A DNA stretch of 64,000 nucleotides from NCBI GenBank assembly GCA_026120185.1, contig JANUWF010001213.1, positions 496,001 through 560,000 on the forward strand, in the 5' to 3' direction. Of the stretch, positions 23,037-36,519 are shown piece after piece (the stretch's first letter is position 1; the number at the start of each line of letters is the position of its first letter). A program made the translations under genes and the position numbers. Source of the DNA: Voacanga thouarsii (Eukaryota > Streptophyta > Magnoliopsida > Gentianales > Apocynaceae). Below the pieces are notes generated by a model, which saw nothing but the letters and a program-made list of their open reading frames with translations, had not been told where the DNA came from and ran no database searches.

Positions 23037-26000
23037 GAATAGAGAAAAAATAGCAAATATTGCGGCTCCAATAGTCAAGGAGAATCCCACAGAAACAGTT
23101 CAATCAGATCCCATAGTTTTAAATCCCATCATAACCATAAACTAATAGGTCTAGTAGGTTTTTAAAAAAACCAAAGACTACAAAAGTCCTTTTACAACTA
23201 CTATAATCAAAATCCTAATAGTAAGACCCCAATTTAAATAAAACCACATGACAGAGCCTATAAGACATATCAATACCCTATGAAATTCTCAAATTTTCAA
23301 TGGTGCTATAGTTAATGATATAACTTCTAAAATACTTAAGTAATATCAAGAATAAAACTTGCTAAATTCTTTGTAACTTAATACGGATCATTAACTGATT
23401 TTACTCAGTTGCAATAAGTGTTTAATGTTACTATTATGAAGTTGGAGAAAAACTTTTGACTTTTCTGCATACTTTATCCAGAGTCTCTTATTCTCCATAT
23501 GATTCTCACCCAATACAATCTTAAACTTTCAATCATTGCTCACAAGAAATTGCAGTTTATTCAGTGCATGGAATCTTGCAAGTAGTTTTCTGCTAAAAAT
23601 CTAGAAAAGAAATTCAAAACAATGAAATAAAGCTCTTAAAGATAAAAAAATATGTAGAAGCTATGGTAATAAACCTAGTCAATAAAATCTAGTAGTTTTA
23701 CACCTTCAGTAACACTTTCATACAGTGATGGAAGATATGTACAGCACAAATTCATCAAAAGTTGTACAAACATATATTGTAATCTCTCCACTACCTCATC
23801 TATTTTGCTGAATAGACTTTTAAAGATCAACTACAAAAAGTAGCAAAATAATGTATTATCTAAATGTTGAATTGACATTTTTTCCATATTTATATAAAGA
23901 AAGCCATAACTGAATTTCAAAACAGCAACATTTCAAAACATATGTAAATAAAGTAAACTAAACTTATTGCAACTGATTAAATACCTACATAAGTCTCAAA
24001 ATAAGGAAACTAAATAAAGTTTGCAAATAAAATCCATCCGCACTAGAAAATATTCGATTCCTCTTATTTTTTTTTTTTTTTGCTGTTTCAAAATTAAATT
24101 CTAAGGAAAACTCTTTTACAATAAATTTACATCAAAATATCATAAAATAGAGGGAATGAATAGTCAATGTACTCAAATTACTACGAAAACGTAGGTGCAA
24201 TTAAACCCTATTAGCTACTACAAGTAGTCTGCCCATATTTAGTACTCAACGTTTTGTCACCCTACTTAGGGATAAATCTGTATTCGTGCACTATTAGCTC
24301 AATTACATTTCCATAACAAAAATATTTTATCAAAATATCATAATTTAGGAGCTAAAGATGTCAAATTCATGCTATGGCTTATATAACCATGTTCATGCAT
24401 GAAAATCAAGTTCATAGATTGAATGACATAAAAGAACTATAAAATATTTCACATAAAATCACAAAGTGTTTCTGCAAATAGTTCTGTACAAAATATTTCA
24501 GAGAAATATAGATTTAGAAAATCTTAAAGTTACTCTATCAGAGAAATTTAATGTAATGACTTACCTTCCAAACTTAGGTGACTATTCCGAGTCTAACAAA
24601 TTGCTCCTTGACCTTGGAAACCTTCCCCTTCAATCATAGAAAATTATAAAACATAATCAATTACTAGCCTAATTGGTCTCACAATACTGTATTCATACTC
24701 AAATTCAACACTTCCATCTATATACATAAAAAAAAAAATACTAATCATAGTTTCCCCAAGTAATTGATCAAATGCAACCTTAAATAATCAATCATGTGCC
24801 TAATATTATTCTTGTAGGTCTTCTTACTCTGATATGTGCATACAATTCACTCTTGTCATAAACTTCCCAAAGAAATACAACTCATATATTACACACTCCA
24901 GAAGTCATGTTGCTATCCCAAAAAAAAAAAGAAAAAAAATCCAGATTCTCTAAGATTGAACTTACACATAAACATACTCAAGTATTCCCCAACTTTCCAG
25001 CACTTTAAAGTCACATTACTATTACAAGCCCGCATTTCTCTATATGTGCATAATACACTATGAAGTTTAACAATTCAAGTCACCAACATTACAAATTGTA
25101 GGATTAAAGTTGGATGAAAATTGGTGAAAGATTACATAAAAGCTTGTGAAAAGGAGCTAAAACAAAGATGAAGCCAATCAAGGATTTTGAGACATTAAAA
25201 CAGAGCAATTCAAAGCCAGTCATAAAAGGAACTAGAAGAGAATCGTGGTTTGGATAAAATAAAACTAAGGCTGATTTTCGGTAAAAACAAAGAAAATGTG
25301 CTTTCCAGCTCAACTAAAGCCATGGCCAACTATGTGAAAAAGAAAAGGAGAAGAAAGAGAGCAAGCTAAGGACTGGCTATAGAAGCCATGGCCAGTAGTT
25401 GCATTTTGAAGGATAGCTGGCCCAAGCTCAAAAAAGTTGTGGCAGACTCGTGTGAATAAAATAAAATAAAAATTGGCTCAAACAATCCAAGTACACCATG
25501 ACATAGCAATCAACTCTTAAACAATCCCCTCAATAATTTTACTTCAATTCACACAAACCACAATTACCCAAACCAACTAACTCGACAATCCACCGTCAAC
25601 CTACAATCAACTGCACCAACTTTTCTCCTTTTTCTAAATACGAATTCCACCACAACCAGTTGGCCAATTTCAACAACCAATTTAAATCAGTCAACTTCAG
25701 TTCAATACAAGAAATTTAAGTCCCCAATTATTTGTCATACAACTTCAAAAAATCAACTCAAGGCTCAAGTAGATTAATAATGGCAATCACTACAACAATT
25801 CAATCCAACAAAGCAGTTATACTCAATAAAAGAAGGAATAAGCAAGGAATTAAGCCAAATCAATTGAAGCAATGCACAAGGAAGAGATGTAGCTACTTGC
25901 ACAAGGAATTAAGCAAGGAATTCTACCTAATCAATTGCACAAGGAATTAAGCAATGCAAGTTTTATTTACCACTGAAGAAATGTAGAAATGAACTTGTAA

Positions 26001-27883
26001 AAAGGAAAAGCCTACAATAATCCAATTCTAATTTAGTTTTTCTTCTTCTTTTTGTTAAAAAAAGGCAAATGGAAAGGAAAAACATGTTAATAGAAAACTA
26101 TATGATGACATAGCTTGTAGAAGTGTAACATGTTCCAGAAGAACCAAAAAGCATATAACATATATCTAGGTTGCTACTAATATTACACCATTAAACTGAC
26201 AGCACAATTTCCGTAGACAAATTATGCGATTCCAAATCCAGAACAAACTGACAATATGCTTCTAATATTCACAAAGACCATAAATAAAAAAATAAAAGAA
26301 TTCATAGTTGGACTTCATGTACATTCACAGTTGGAATTCACAATTGGAATTAACAGTTGGACTTCTAAAACAAAAATAAAAAGTAAAGGACTTCATGTAC
26401 ATTGTTGACGCAGAAACCATAAATCATAGAGAATCAAGCATATATCTTCCCCCTAAATTCACAGTTGTTGGACACATTATTAACAAACAAAATCATTGTT
26501 GAATCTAACGGGAAGCCTTGAGAAGAGGAACAGAGAGGAGTGGCATTCTTACAGAGGTGGTAGTTCTGGTCAAGGGAAGGCGATGCTTGCAGGAGATTCC
26601 ACTTTCTTGTTGGCTATAACTACTCCAACGAAAATCTGCAACACCCACATTCTCCAGATCTTTGTTCACTTTATTTCCATATCTCTCGATCAGAGGGTTA
26701 TAAGGTTGCGGACTTTGATAGGGAGAAGGGGATTTTTGCAGAAGAAAGGGACAGGCTTGAGAGGGTCAAGTAGCGACAAGGAACCAAAAATGGTGGGTGT
26801 TTGAATGATTTCAGATTGCCAAAGGGAAAGCCGTGAACTCGATGTGCCGAGAAACCTTCCAACATAAACCTTTATCACCGATGAGGGGGGTACGACAAAA
26901 GGGATGGGTTTGGCTTGAGAAAATGTTAAAGCTGTCTGGGAAAATCTTTAATGCACTGGTTGCAAGTACACCAGGTGCTTAGGTAATTGTACCAACCTTT
27001 ACAAAAGTTGTACCATTTTGTGGGTGTATAGCTTCATCTACACGTGGTACAACTTTCTTCACATAAGTTCACATGCACCAAATGCACCTAAAAATTTCCA
27101 AACTGTATTTAGTTTTTCAAGCTCCTGAATTTTTTCAATCTCCCGGACTTATTTTTGGTGGGTAACCCTCCCTTTTTGCAATGGGTTCTTTTTTTTTATT
27201 TTCCGTAATTTTCTATTATTACATTTTTTGATGTATTAAATAATTAAATGAATCAATTATTTATCAATACCAGTTGCACTGCAACTGAGAGAAAGAAAAA
27301 AAAATGGTTATTAGACGAATCTATACGACAATGTAATCATATATTCAATTTTTTTTTTCATATTTTATAAAGCTTGTGAAAGTATATAGTAATAATAATG
27401 TAAGTTTTAATTTAATTAAAAAATATTAATTTATTCTTAAATTTATTTATTTTATTAATAGATTGAATATTGATAAAATATAATATCTATTAAAGATTTA
27501 AAAAACTATTGACCATACACATTAAAAGAAAAAAATAGTTAATAACCATTCAATTTTTATTAATTATTTGTTATTAGAATAATTAATATATATAAATTAA
27601 TGTTATATTTAATTGTAAGTTATGATAAACTCTGGTAACACTAATTTGTTATTTGTCATTGGGTCAAATTAACAAACAACAACAACAAAGTTAGGAAAAT
27701 TCTAATATGTAAATACGACCATTTATATAGAATAGGCGTTCGACTCAAGAATTATGATATTTCAAGCATTCTAGGTAATATATACTAACTGCGATTCATT
27801 AGAACACAAGCTATTCACATTCAAATTATAAATTTTGTTTACAAATTATTTGACCCCGCTGCAATTTGGATCACTTCTTTTTT
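23037..27883. other. AT-rich non-coding region, no gene recognised
   Basis: No recognisable domain on either strand. The phrase TTTAGTACTCAACG near 24240 resembles the TTGAGTACTCAACG words of the gypsy LTRs at 58040 and 60020, so part of this may be an old gypsy LTR. A 102-residue frame at 26496-26804 shows no family signature. 27180-27880 is very AT-rich. Confidence 0.5.
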
Positions 27884-27954
27884 CACTACAGTTCAAATTA
27901 TTAAAAATATATAATAGCTTATAAAATTAAATTGCGACCGATTTGCGACTACCT

Positions 27955-28690
27955 CACAACAGGAAAAATCGCCATTTGCGACGGCCAAAAACCGTCGCAA
28001 AACCGTCGCTGACCGTTTTTGCGACGGTTTTGCGACGGTTTTAGCCGTCGCAAAAACGACGTCGCAATTTGCGACGGCCATAGAAACCGTCGCAAATTGC
28101 GACGGTTTTGCGAGGGCAAAAAATTCGTTGCTATTTACGACGGTTTTGCGAGGATTTTGCGACGAATATTTTTTGGTCAAACTTCACCAGAGGAACAATT
28201 TTTGCGACGATTTTGCGACGAAAAAAAGTGACCCTCGCAAAACCGTCGCAAATTTGCGAGGGTTTTGCGAGGGCTACGGTTTGGACCCTCGCAAAACCGT
28301 CGCAAATCGCAAAATCGTCGCAAATTTGCGAGGGTTTTGCGAGGGCTACGGTTTGGACCCTCGCAAAACCGTCGCAATTTGCGAGGGTTTTGCGAGGGCC
28401 AACCTTGTGCCCTCGCAAAACCCTCGCAAATTGGGACGGTTTTGCGAGGGGACAATTAACCCCAAGTCGTGACCCTCGCAAAACCCTCGCAAATTGCGAC
28501 GGTTTTGCGAGGGGACAATTAACCCCAAGTTGTGACCCTCGCAAAACCCTCGCAAATTGCGACGGTTTTGCGAGGGGAGAATTAACCCCAAGTCGTGACC
28601 CTCGCAAAATCGTCGCAATACCCTCGCAATTTGCGAGGGTTTTGCGAGGGCCACGACTTCAGCCCTCGCAAATTGCGAGGGTTTTGCAAT
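27955..28690. repeat. left subterminal repeats of the CACTA element
   Basis: Dense direct and inverted copies of TTTGCGAGGG, CCCTCGCAAAA and TTGCGACGGTTTTGCG, forming many perfect hairpins. Three near-identical units with AATTAACCCCAAGT recur near 28450, 28512 and 28575. Subterminal repeats of this kind bind the accessory transposase protein in En/Spm. Several long open frames across this zone are produced by the repeats. Confidence 0.85.
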
Positions 28691-28929
28691 AAATTTTTTT
28701 TATTATTATATTTATTTTAAATTATTACCCTATAAATCAACCCTGAAATATTATACAAATAAATATCAACACTATGTTCATAATCCAAAAAAATACTATA
28801 AAAAATTAAAAATAAACCCAAATAAATATAATTAAATATTAAAATATAATATAAAATACATAATAAGTATCTAAAAAAGTAAATTAATTCACAAAAATAA
28901 GTAATAGTGTATAAAGAGTATAAAAAGAA

Positions 28930-30611
28930 ATATAACAAGTCTATGTAAGCAATGAAGGAGCAGCTGCAGAAGGAGGTGGAGGAGGGGAACGAGAGCCCCT
29001 ACGTGGGCCCGGGTGCTCATCGACTGGATCAAATCCATCGTCAACATTTGGATCTTCATCTTCGACATTAGCAGCCGCAATGCGCGCTTCTATCTCCTCT
29101 ATGGATGGCATAGATGGTGCGAGAATACCCATTTTGTCCGACATAGCTGCCATCCAACCACCAAATGTAGACTCGTTGTTGCCTCATGAAGTCCCGGTAC
29201 AAGTCTATTTGTCGATTGAATCTCCGCTCAGCCTGTTGAACCCTTTGCTCTACTAGATGTCTAGTATCAACTTGTGTAGGAGAAGATGCATGCAGTCCAC
29301 TTTGAGACAGTCTAGTTCGAACATGTGTCGCCTCTGAGCCTAACCCAAAAACTCGTCCCCTTTTGAACCCGCCTTGTGCCTTTACAAACATGGCTTTTTC
29401 ATCAAGAGGAACAACAGAGTTTACAGAGTCACTAGACTCGGACTGAGGAGTGCTCTGTATGAGATTTCGCACCTCATCCTAAAAAAAAAAAAAAGAATTG
29501 TCAATAGTAATTTTCAAAATAAAATACAAATTCCACACAGTATAAAGAATTTCAACATATTTAATCTATATAGTACCAATGTCTGGCGAGATCGCTCACT
29601 GACAAACTGACCCTTTTGTGGCCCGCTCTGAAAGACATGTAATGTCTCAAACATGTCTGTGTAGCTAAAAGAACTCCCCTCCTTGGCCCGCTACATTTAT
29701 GTTAACACAATGTAATCATTACAATCTTACATAAATTTGTAATAAAACAATTTAGATTAATAATTAATTAAGGCATGTAGGTGAATTACCAAACGGTCCT
29801 CGTGTTCTGTGAACGAAATAGACCCTCCAGTATGGGTGCAGCTACTCCCACGATTCTTTTTGTTGGTGGATGAGAGCTTCTGATACTTCTCTGATCTCCA
29901 GTACTCGCAAATGTCATTCCAATATTGTGCCTCTATCCAATGAGGACATACCCAATCATCCCTCTTCCTCAGCCTAGACATTATGTCCGAAAATCGCGTC
30001 CGACACTTCTTTTCCCAAGTTGATCAAATTAGCGAAGCATACTCTTCCCTCCACCGAAAATATTTCTGCATGATCATGATTAAGATTTCTGATTAACATA
30101 TAACATAGTACTTAAACGATAAAAAATACTCAAAAATTGCTTACCCCAAATTCTTGAAACCATAAGTCTCGCACGGTTATCGGGACGTGCGTGTATGTCG
30201 GATACGAACCAGTGAAGTACTGCTGTATTATATTTGAAATTTCTCGGACACATTTGTCCGAGCCGGCGAACCTATTTTTGGTGCAATGACAATGTACAAT
30301 ATAGTTATGTTAAACTCAAAAATAATAATAATAATTGAACTAATAATCAACATCTTACAAAGTATGAATATGTTACTTACCCGTTTCCCCGTGGAACAAT
30401 CCAAGGTCGGGAGTCCGTAACTTGCAACCCAACAGAATGCGAAGGCTGAAGCGACGGATGATTGAAAAGCCGGGGATGGTACTCCCTCATCTCCAATAGA
30501 GCCATGTAATGAATGAGGCACTGAAAGCCTTTGTAGCTGAGTAGGGGATGGAGTATAAGGCTCCTAACCCTCCTGACTCCCCTCCCTCAATGATCCTTCA
30601 TTAGAAGACAT
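28930..30611 (-). pseudogene. Transposase_24-like CACTA accessory protein
   Basis: From an ATG at 30611 (MSSNEGSLREGSQEG) the minus strand reads, in pieces, a proline/serine-rich N-terminus, then a block ending THVPITVRDLWFQEF (near 30205-30150). RWREEYASLI follows near 30050, then WNDICEYWRSEKYQKLS and RGSSCTHTGGSISFTEHED (29920-29790), and a FETLHVFQSG-like piece near 29640. A long C-terminal frame (29068-29472) has DEKAMFVKAQGG and an RRFNRQIDLYRDF helix. The middle blocks are the signature of the plant Transposase_24 (Ptta/En/Spm) family. Introns probably explain some frame changes, but a stop 15 codons after the start and others suggest decay. Likely role by analogy with TNPA: binding the subterminal repeats. 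Confidence 0.75.
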
Positions 30612-30824
30612 TGCTAAAGGAGATGAAAAAAGAAAAATAAGTAACCAATAAAGACAAAGCCCACTCCAAAAGAAGGATGTAAATAACCATGAATAAAAAT
30701 GATAAAAGAATAATAACATTGAAACGTTATATCTATTCGCTAGTTTAAAGTAATACAATAATAATGCTTTGCTGATGATGGATATGTCAAAATAAACATT
30801 GTACTTGTAAATTGAATTTTAAAA

Positions 30825-31034
30825 AAAATTTGACAGAGTCTCCCCTATAATTGGACATTTCCCAGGCACAAGGCCACCTCAAGATTTGACAACCAAAACG
30901 TTGTTACAAACAACAAAGACAGATCTTTTAAATATAGAAAAATTCAAAAGATAACTAGGGGTAATCACCCATTACCCAAGAGGAATGATCACCCATCACT
31001 CACGGGGAATGATCACCCATCACTCACGGGGTTC
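30825..31034 (-). promoter_or_regulatory. duplicated upstream segment, copy near the accessory gene
   Basis: A ~210 bp segment beginning GAGTCTCCCCTATAATTGGA and ending with repeated GATCACCCATCACTCACGGG words. It is closely similar to 35701-35909. On the minus strand each copy lies upstream of one gene of the element, here about 215 bp before the Transposase_24-like start. A shared promoter or 5' leader is inferred, not shown. Confidence 0.55.
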
Positions 31035-31439
31035 CAATTAAAATGTTAGATATAGTTAAAATCAAGCTAAAAATTATAAATGCCTCTGTCCTTGTGAATT
31101 GTCTGTCAATACAGCAACAATACAATATATAAACTACCTTGTTGTTTACACCACAAAAGAATATAATAAGGAATAACAAAAATCCTCCGAGTCTGTACAA
31201 GTCTAAACGAAAGATTCTGCCAAAAAAAAAGAAGGAGATGAGATTCCCGACAATTAGACAAAATTGTGAAACAAAATTGTATGTGATGGAATTTAAAATA
31301 ATAAAAATTAAAAGATTCAAGGCATGTAGATTCAAGTAACAAATAAATTGTAAGTTAAAATTTGACATGGGATAGTAATGATGCAATAGATTTCAGGATT
31401 CCCTCACCATTAACTATATTATTTGTAAATGAATTGAAA

Positions 31440-34400
31440 TCGGGCCTATTCACTAGAATCATTCTCCGATCTGAGACTCATCATCATCTACTGAGGTATC
31501 GCTACTCGTTTCCCATTCATCTTCTTCCTCTTCATTTATAGGAGAACTATCCCTTGCTTGTTATAGCCTCATCATGAACATCCAACATTTCACTCATACC
31601 ATTCTCATGCGTCGAGAATACCAAGATCAACAAATAACGATATGCTTGACTTCGTCGGTAGCATCTACTTCTTCTCGATAAGCTCTATCAACCACGGGTG
31701 CATCTATTATATGTCGAGCTTTGGTTTTGCAAGCTGCCAACCAATCGAGATCTTGGCCTCTTACTCCCTGGATATGATGCATAATACACTTGGATAGCTT
31801 GTTGAGCTAGAACAAATGGATCATAGTTAGCATAGCTCCTTTTGTGGTTAATTTCTACAAGATTATACTGCGGATGTACCCTCGTACCACGATTCAATGT
31901 TTGATCAAACCGGTGACATTTAAAAAGAACAATGCTTTCTTTGTGGATTACCAGGAAATTGCACTTCAATAATCTCATTTAACACTCCATAGTAATCGAG
32001 GTCTCGATGCGTCATTTCCAATCCCTTTCACGCAAACACCACTATTAAGCTGTTTTCTTTCCCTCCGCATAATCATGAGTGTGAAATCGGTAACCATTAA
32101 TTATGTACCCACTATATGATTTCACTAGTCTTGACGGACCCCAAGCAAAGTTCCTCAAGCATTCATTTGTAACCATATTTTACGAATCTTGTACCTAAAA
32201 AACATTAGACAAGTTAACCTCGTAATTATGAAAGTTATAGCATTATGAAACTCCATTGAATCCCCAATGGAGTTCCAAATGCAAGTTATTATCTTATGAG
32301 ACTTACATATCCACTAAACCATTACGCAAATTCAAGGTGATACTTCTATTGATTTCTATCTACGATATAGTCGGAGCAGGACTTACGTAAGTGTGCAGTG
32401 AATGCCCTGTAATGCATTAGAATTAGATGGAATGAGTCAAAATCATTATGAGGTATCGTTTATCGTATAAAATGTATGAAGTAGTAGCTCGTACTCAATG
32501 TATGGCTGCACTTCACCACAATTAAGCAACATATAAATTCTTGCTGCAACGAATTCTTCGAAGTAAGGAACCGAGTTCGAATTCGTCCTATCACCCGATC
32601 CTTGAACATTGCGGATTGACGACCCGGGTTCTTGCACCCTCTCTAATCGTTCTCCTTCTTCATTACGCGCTGGAATTGTACGTTTTGTTTGTACATGTGG
32701 CTCAAAATAATAAGAGAAGAAAGTGGATGCTTCCTCAACTAGATAAGCATTGCGAGATTGACCCTTCAACTCTAGCCTTATTTTTCACCTTGATTTTCAA
32801 TTGATGCAAATACATGTCATTTAAAAAAAAATACGACTTCGAGTCACACACACTTATATCGAACCTGCTATGAAAAGAATTAGATTGAATGATTCGATTA
32901 CCGTTCAAACGGGTACATCCACCTATATTGAACGGGGCCACAAACTCTTGCTTCGTAAGGCAAATGAATTAATAGGTGTTCCATTACATCAAAGAATGCG
33001 AGGTGGAAATATCTTCTCCAACTTACATAACAATAAAGGAATGTCGGACTCCAATTTGGCCATATGAGCTACATTCAACTTAGGAGAGCATAGATCACGA
33101 TAAAAAAGACTCAACTCCAGTCAAAACACCCCATACATTAGAAGGAAGAAATTCCTTCAATGCAATTGGAAGTAGTCTCTCCATGAATACGTGACGATCA
33201 TGTGATTTCATACCGGATAACTTCAACTCATTCAAATCGGCACATCTTCCAATGTTTGAAGCGTATCCATGCGGGAGTTGCAATCCCCTCAACCATTCTA
33301 GCAAAAGTTTCTTTTGTTCGATGTCAACGAGTAAACATGACTTTAGGTATAGCCACTTTTCCTCCTCCCACATTCAAGGCATGTAGCTCGGGCCTATGGC
33401 AATAAATTTCTAAGTCACGTCTAGCCTTTAAATTGTCTTTTGATTTACCCTTTACCTCAAGAAGCTGTATTCATGACATTGTCAAATACATTCTTCTCAT
33501 TGTGCATTACATCAATATTATGTCGGACCAAATTAGTACGCCAATACGGCAAATCCCAAAAAATACTCCTTTTTGCCCAATTATGAGATATTCCCCTGCC
33601 ATTACTCCTTCCAATTTCTTTGCATGTTTCTGTAATTTTTTCATAATTAGACAAACTATCCCAGATTTCTTCACCGGTAGGGTATTGCACGAGTTGTGAT
33701 GTCTCGAGAACCTCTATCATTCCTAAAAGATCTCGTATCCCTCCTGTAAGGATGATCCGATGGTAAGCACGACGGTGACGAGTCAAACCATGATTGTTTC
33801 CCACCATTTTGTAGATGAAAAGACTTTGTATTGCCCATACAATATGGACAAGCCGATCTCCAGCGAGTGCTCCGGCCACTCAACATACCATATGCGGGAA
33901 AATCATTAATAGTCCACAAAAGTGCCGCCAGTAGTTGGAAGTTTTGTTTCTTCGATATGTCATAAGTGGTGACACCTTCAAACCACAATTTGGTTAATTC
34001 GTCTATCAAGGGTTGTAAATAAACATCCACCTGGTGCTTTGGATTCTTGGGGCCCGGGATAATGATTGTTAAAAACATGATTGGATCCTTCATACACATC
34101 CACGGGGGAGATTATACGGTGTGAGAATGACCAGGCCGGGATGAATATTGCTTACCAGACATCCCAAATGGTGAGAATCCATACGTACATAAACCAAGTT
34201 TGACATTCCGTACTTCTTTTGCAAACTCGGGATATATTCGATCAAAGTGTTGCCATGCTTCGAGTATCACGAGGTGACTCATTGTGCCTTTCTCCGATCT
34301 GCTCTCTCCATGCCATCTCATGTGTTCGAGTTGTTGTTTTGGAAGTGTACAATCTTTGTAGCCTCGGTGTTATCGGGAAGTAATACATCTTCTTGAATGA

Positions 34401-35173
34401 AATTTCCCTTCTACTTGTGTTCTTCCCAACCTTTTTACTGTGCATATCGAGGATGGCCACAAAATTTACACTCTCTACGATTCATGTCATCTTTCCGATA
34501 AAGCATGCATCCATTATTGCATACATCTATTTTTTGTACCGGCAAACCCAACCCGACCACTAATTTTTTCATCGATAGAAATCATCGGGAATCGTATTCT
34601 TGCTAGGCACAACCTCTTTCATCAATTGCACAACATCGTTAAAGGCTTTACGCGAGAGGTTATTTTCGGACTTAATGTTTAATAACCTTGAAGCCGGTGA
34701 AAAGCTGCGAATGTTGTGTGCATCCATCCCATATAGGAGTCTCTGCCGCCTTTAACATATCGTAAAACCTTTGTGCCTCCACATTAGGTGGCTCTTCAAA
34801 ATGAGCTGCTGATGGAGCTTCGGGGGAAAGTCGGGTCTGCTACGTCTAAGACCATTTCGCGAGACCGATTTTCTTGATGTGAATCGGATTACGGGATTGA
34901 GGTAGACACACTTGAGGGACACTCGAATGGCTCACCATGACATGTCCACCGGTAATACCTAGGCACAAATCCGGACTTCCACGGGTGGAGCTTAACTTGT
35001 CTTTGGATCCGGGTACTTTTTATTCTTACATTTTGCACACGGGCATCTAATTACGCTTGACATTGCATTTGATAAGGCAAATGTCAAAAAAGCCTTAACC
35101 CCTTCCTCAAATTCAATAGTGATCCCTTTTACACCGAAGCGTGCCTTCTATACATCCAACTACGATCCTCCAT
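31440..35173 (-). pseudogene. TNP2-like CACTA transposase
   Basis: From the ATG at 35173 (MEDRSWMYRRH) the family domains follow in order. They are the transposase-associated domain with RCPCAKCKN (near 35060-35030), RLLNIKSENNLS and LMKEVVP (34690-34610), and a segment ending ITPRLQRLYTSK (near 34350). The core reads VKLGLCTYGFSPFG (near 34200-34165), IIIPGPKNPKHQVDVYLQPL, LLWTINDFPAYGMLSG and LVRHNIDVMHNEKNVFDNV, then GMKSHDRHVFMERLLPIALK (near 33200). The DUF4218 end has YLVEEASTFFSYYFE (near 32740), and DUF4216 has HPQYNLVEINHK with IQVYYASYPG (near 31880-31770). The usual LCTDGF Asp is Tyr. Frameshifts in the first domain and near 34100, 33500 and 31930 break the frame. An acidic tail lies near 31500. 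Confidence 0.84.
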
Positions 35174-36510
35174 GACGTCTAAATGAGAGAAAAGAACAAT
35201 CAACTCAATAATTAAAATCACCCCTTAAACAAAAGGAAGAGAAGTATAATTACATTTTCCTTTCTATTATCTAACAAAAAGAGGTCCAAAACATAGAATT
35301 TACAATTGCTATCGTTGGATACGATTACACCTTCAATATATACGTTTTAACCAAGTATTTAATCTTAATTGAGGAATTTGATTAAGATTAAATACTATTA
35401 AAGCTAATTATATTCTTATTTTACACATTCCAATGGTTAAATAATAACATTTTATTTATTTTCATTCCAATGTTTATATTTGTTTAAACTCTCTCTATAA
35501 CGTATATTATTCACTGCTATTATTAACATCGACCTATATATGAAATTATTATTATTACTCATTTCATTACTCCTATTCTTATTCTTATTAGCAATATTAT
35601 TTTTAATAATAATGCTATTATGGGATATATACTCATGCTCAATCGAATAATACACTCCAAGATAAGGGTAGTTATTCTATTCCACATTAAGTAGCGGCAG
35701 ATTTTGAAAAAAATTTTGACGAGTCTCCCCTGTAATTGGACATTTTCCAGGCACAAGGCCACCTCAAAATTATACAATCAAAATGCAATTGCAAACAACA
35801 AAGACAGATCATTCATTTATACAAAAAAATAAATAAATAAATAAAAGGATAACTAGGGGTAATCACCCATTACCCGGGAGGAGTAATCACCCATTACTCA
35901 CGGGGAATCCAACATTTGAATTCAACAAAAAGGCAATTTATATGAACAACACGCACCTCCTACATCTTCATAATCTAAGGAAACGGATTTCTCACATAAA
36001 AGAGCCTTCAAAGCATTCTACTAGAGTTAAATCTTCCACTAGAGAGACTAATATATTATTATAATCAAGTAATAAGATTACTAAACTAATTAGAAATCAA
36101 CCTTCCTATTATGGCATCATAACCAATCAAATTAATTTATAAGGGTTTATATAGCTAAAACATAGTTCCCATATAATTTGATCAAAGTAGTAATTTTTTT
36201 ATAACGGGGTAAAAAGAGTGCACTATAAGTATAGATCAAAACACATTGAATGTTAAAAAAGGACAACAATTCCAACTAACAATTTAGCAATTCCGAGTTC
36301 ACAATTCCAAATTTAAATCAATAATCTCACATCAAACCACCATCATGTCACTCACAATCTCCTCAAACTCAACCCCAACATCAATACAACTTTTATACAT
36401 CAATTCAAACTCTGCTCATTCACAAATAATCGCCCAAATTTCAAAGCTTCGGGGAAATGCAAATACTGCCCAAAGTTTATAAGATAATGAAGTAGCTCAA
36501 GAGATAAATT
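35174..36510. other. upstream region of the TNP2 gene, AT-rich
   Basis: No coding signal. It contains the second copy of the duplicated segment (35701-35909, separate entry). The short minus-strand frames at 35452-35777 are AT-rich and match no family. Confidence 0.6.
35701..35909 (-). promoter_or_regulatory. duplicated upstream segment, copy near the TNP2 gene
   Basis: Shares GAGTCTCCCCTGTAATTGGA, CCAGGCACAAGGCCACCTCA, CAAACAACAAAGACAGATC and TAACTAGGGGTAATCACCCA with 30825-31034, in the same order and orientation. It lies about 530 bp upstream of the TNP2 start. The AATGGGTGATTAC-type words at one end occur two or three times per copy. Confidence 0.55.
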
Positions 36511-36519
36511 CTAACTACT

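Noticed and set aside
24000..26500. Possible host gene in the quiet region between the array and the large CACTA element
   Set aside because: Frames are short, splice-site-bounded exons with family motifs were not found, and one LTR-like word suggests decayed retrotransposon.
26496..26804. 102-residue plus-strand frame
   Set aside because: No recognisable domain, no neighbouring gene signals and AT-rich repetitive surroundings. I cannot support it as a gene.
27955..28690. CRISPR-like regularly spaced palindromes
   Set aside because: Plant transposon context, variable spacing, repeats in both orientations and no cas genes. They are CACTA subterminal repeats.
28019..28692. Several long overlapping open frames on both strands (up to 194 residues)
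   Set aside because: All are repeats of the same GCGAGGG/GCGACGG subterminal words read in six frames. No domain, and the same happens at 38147-39093.
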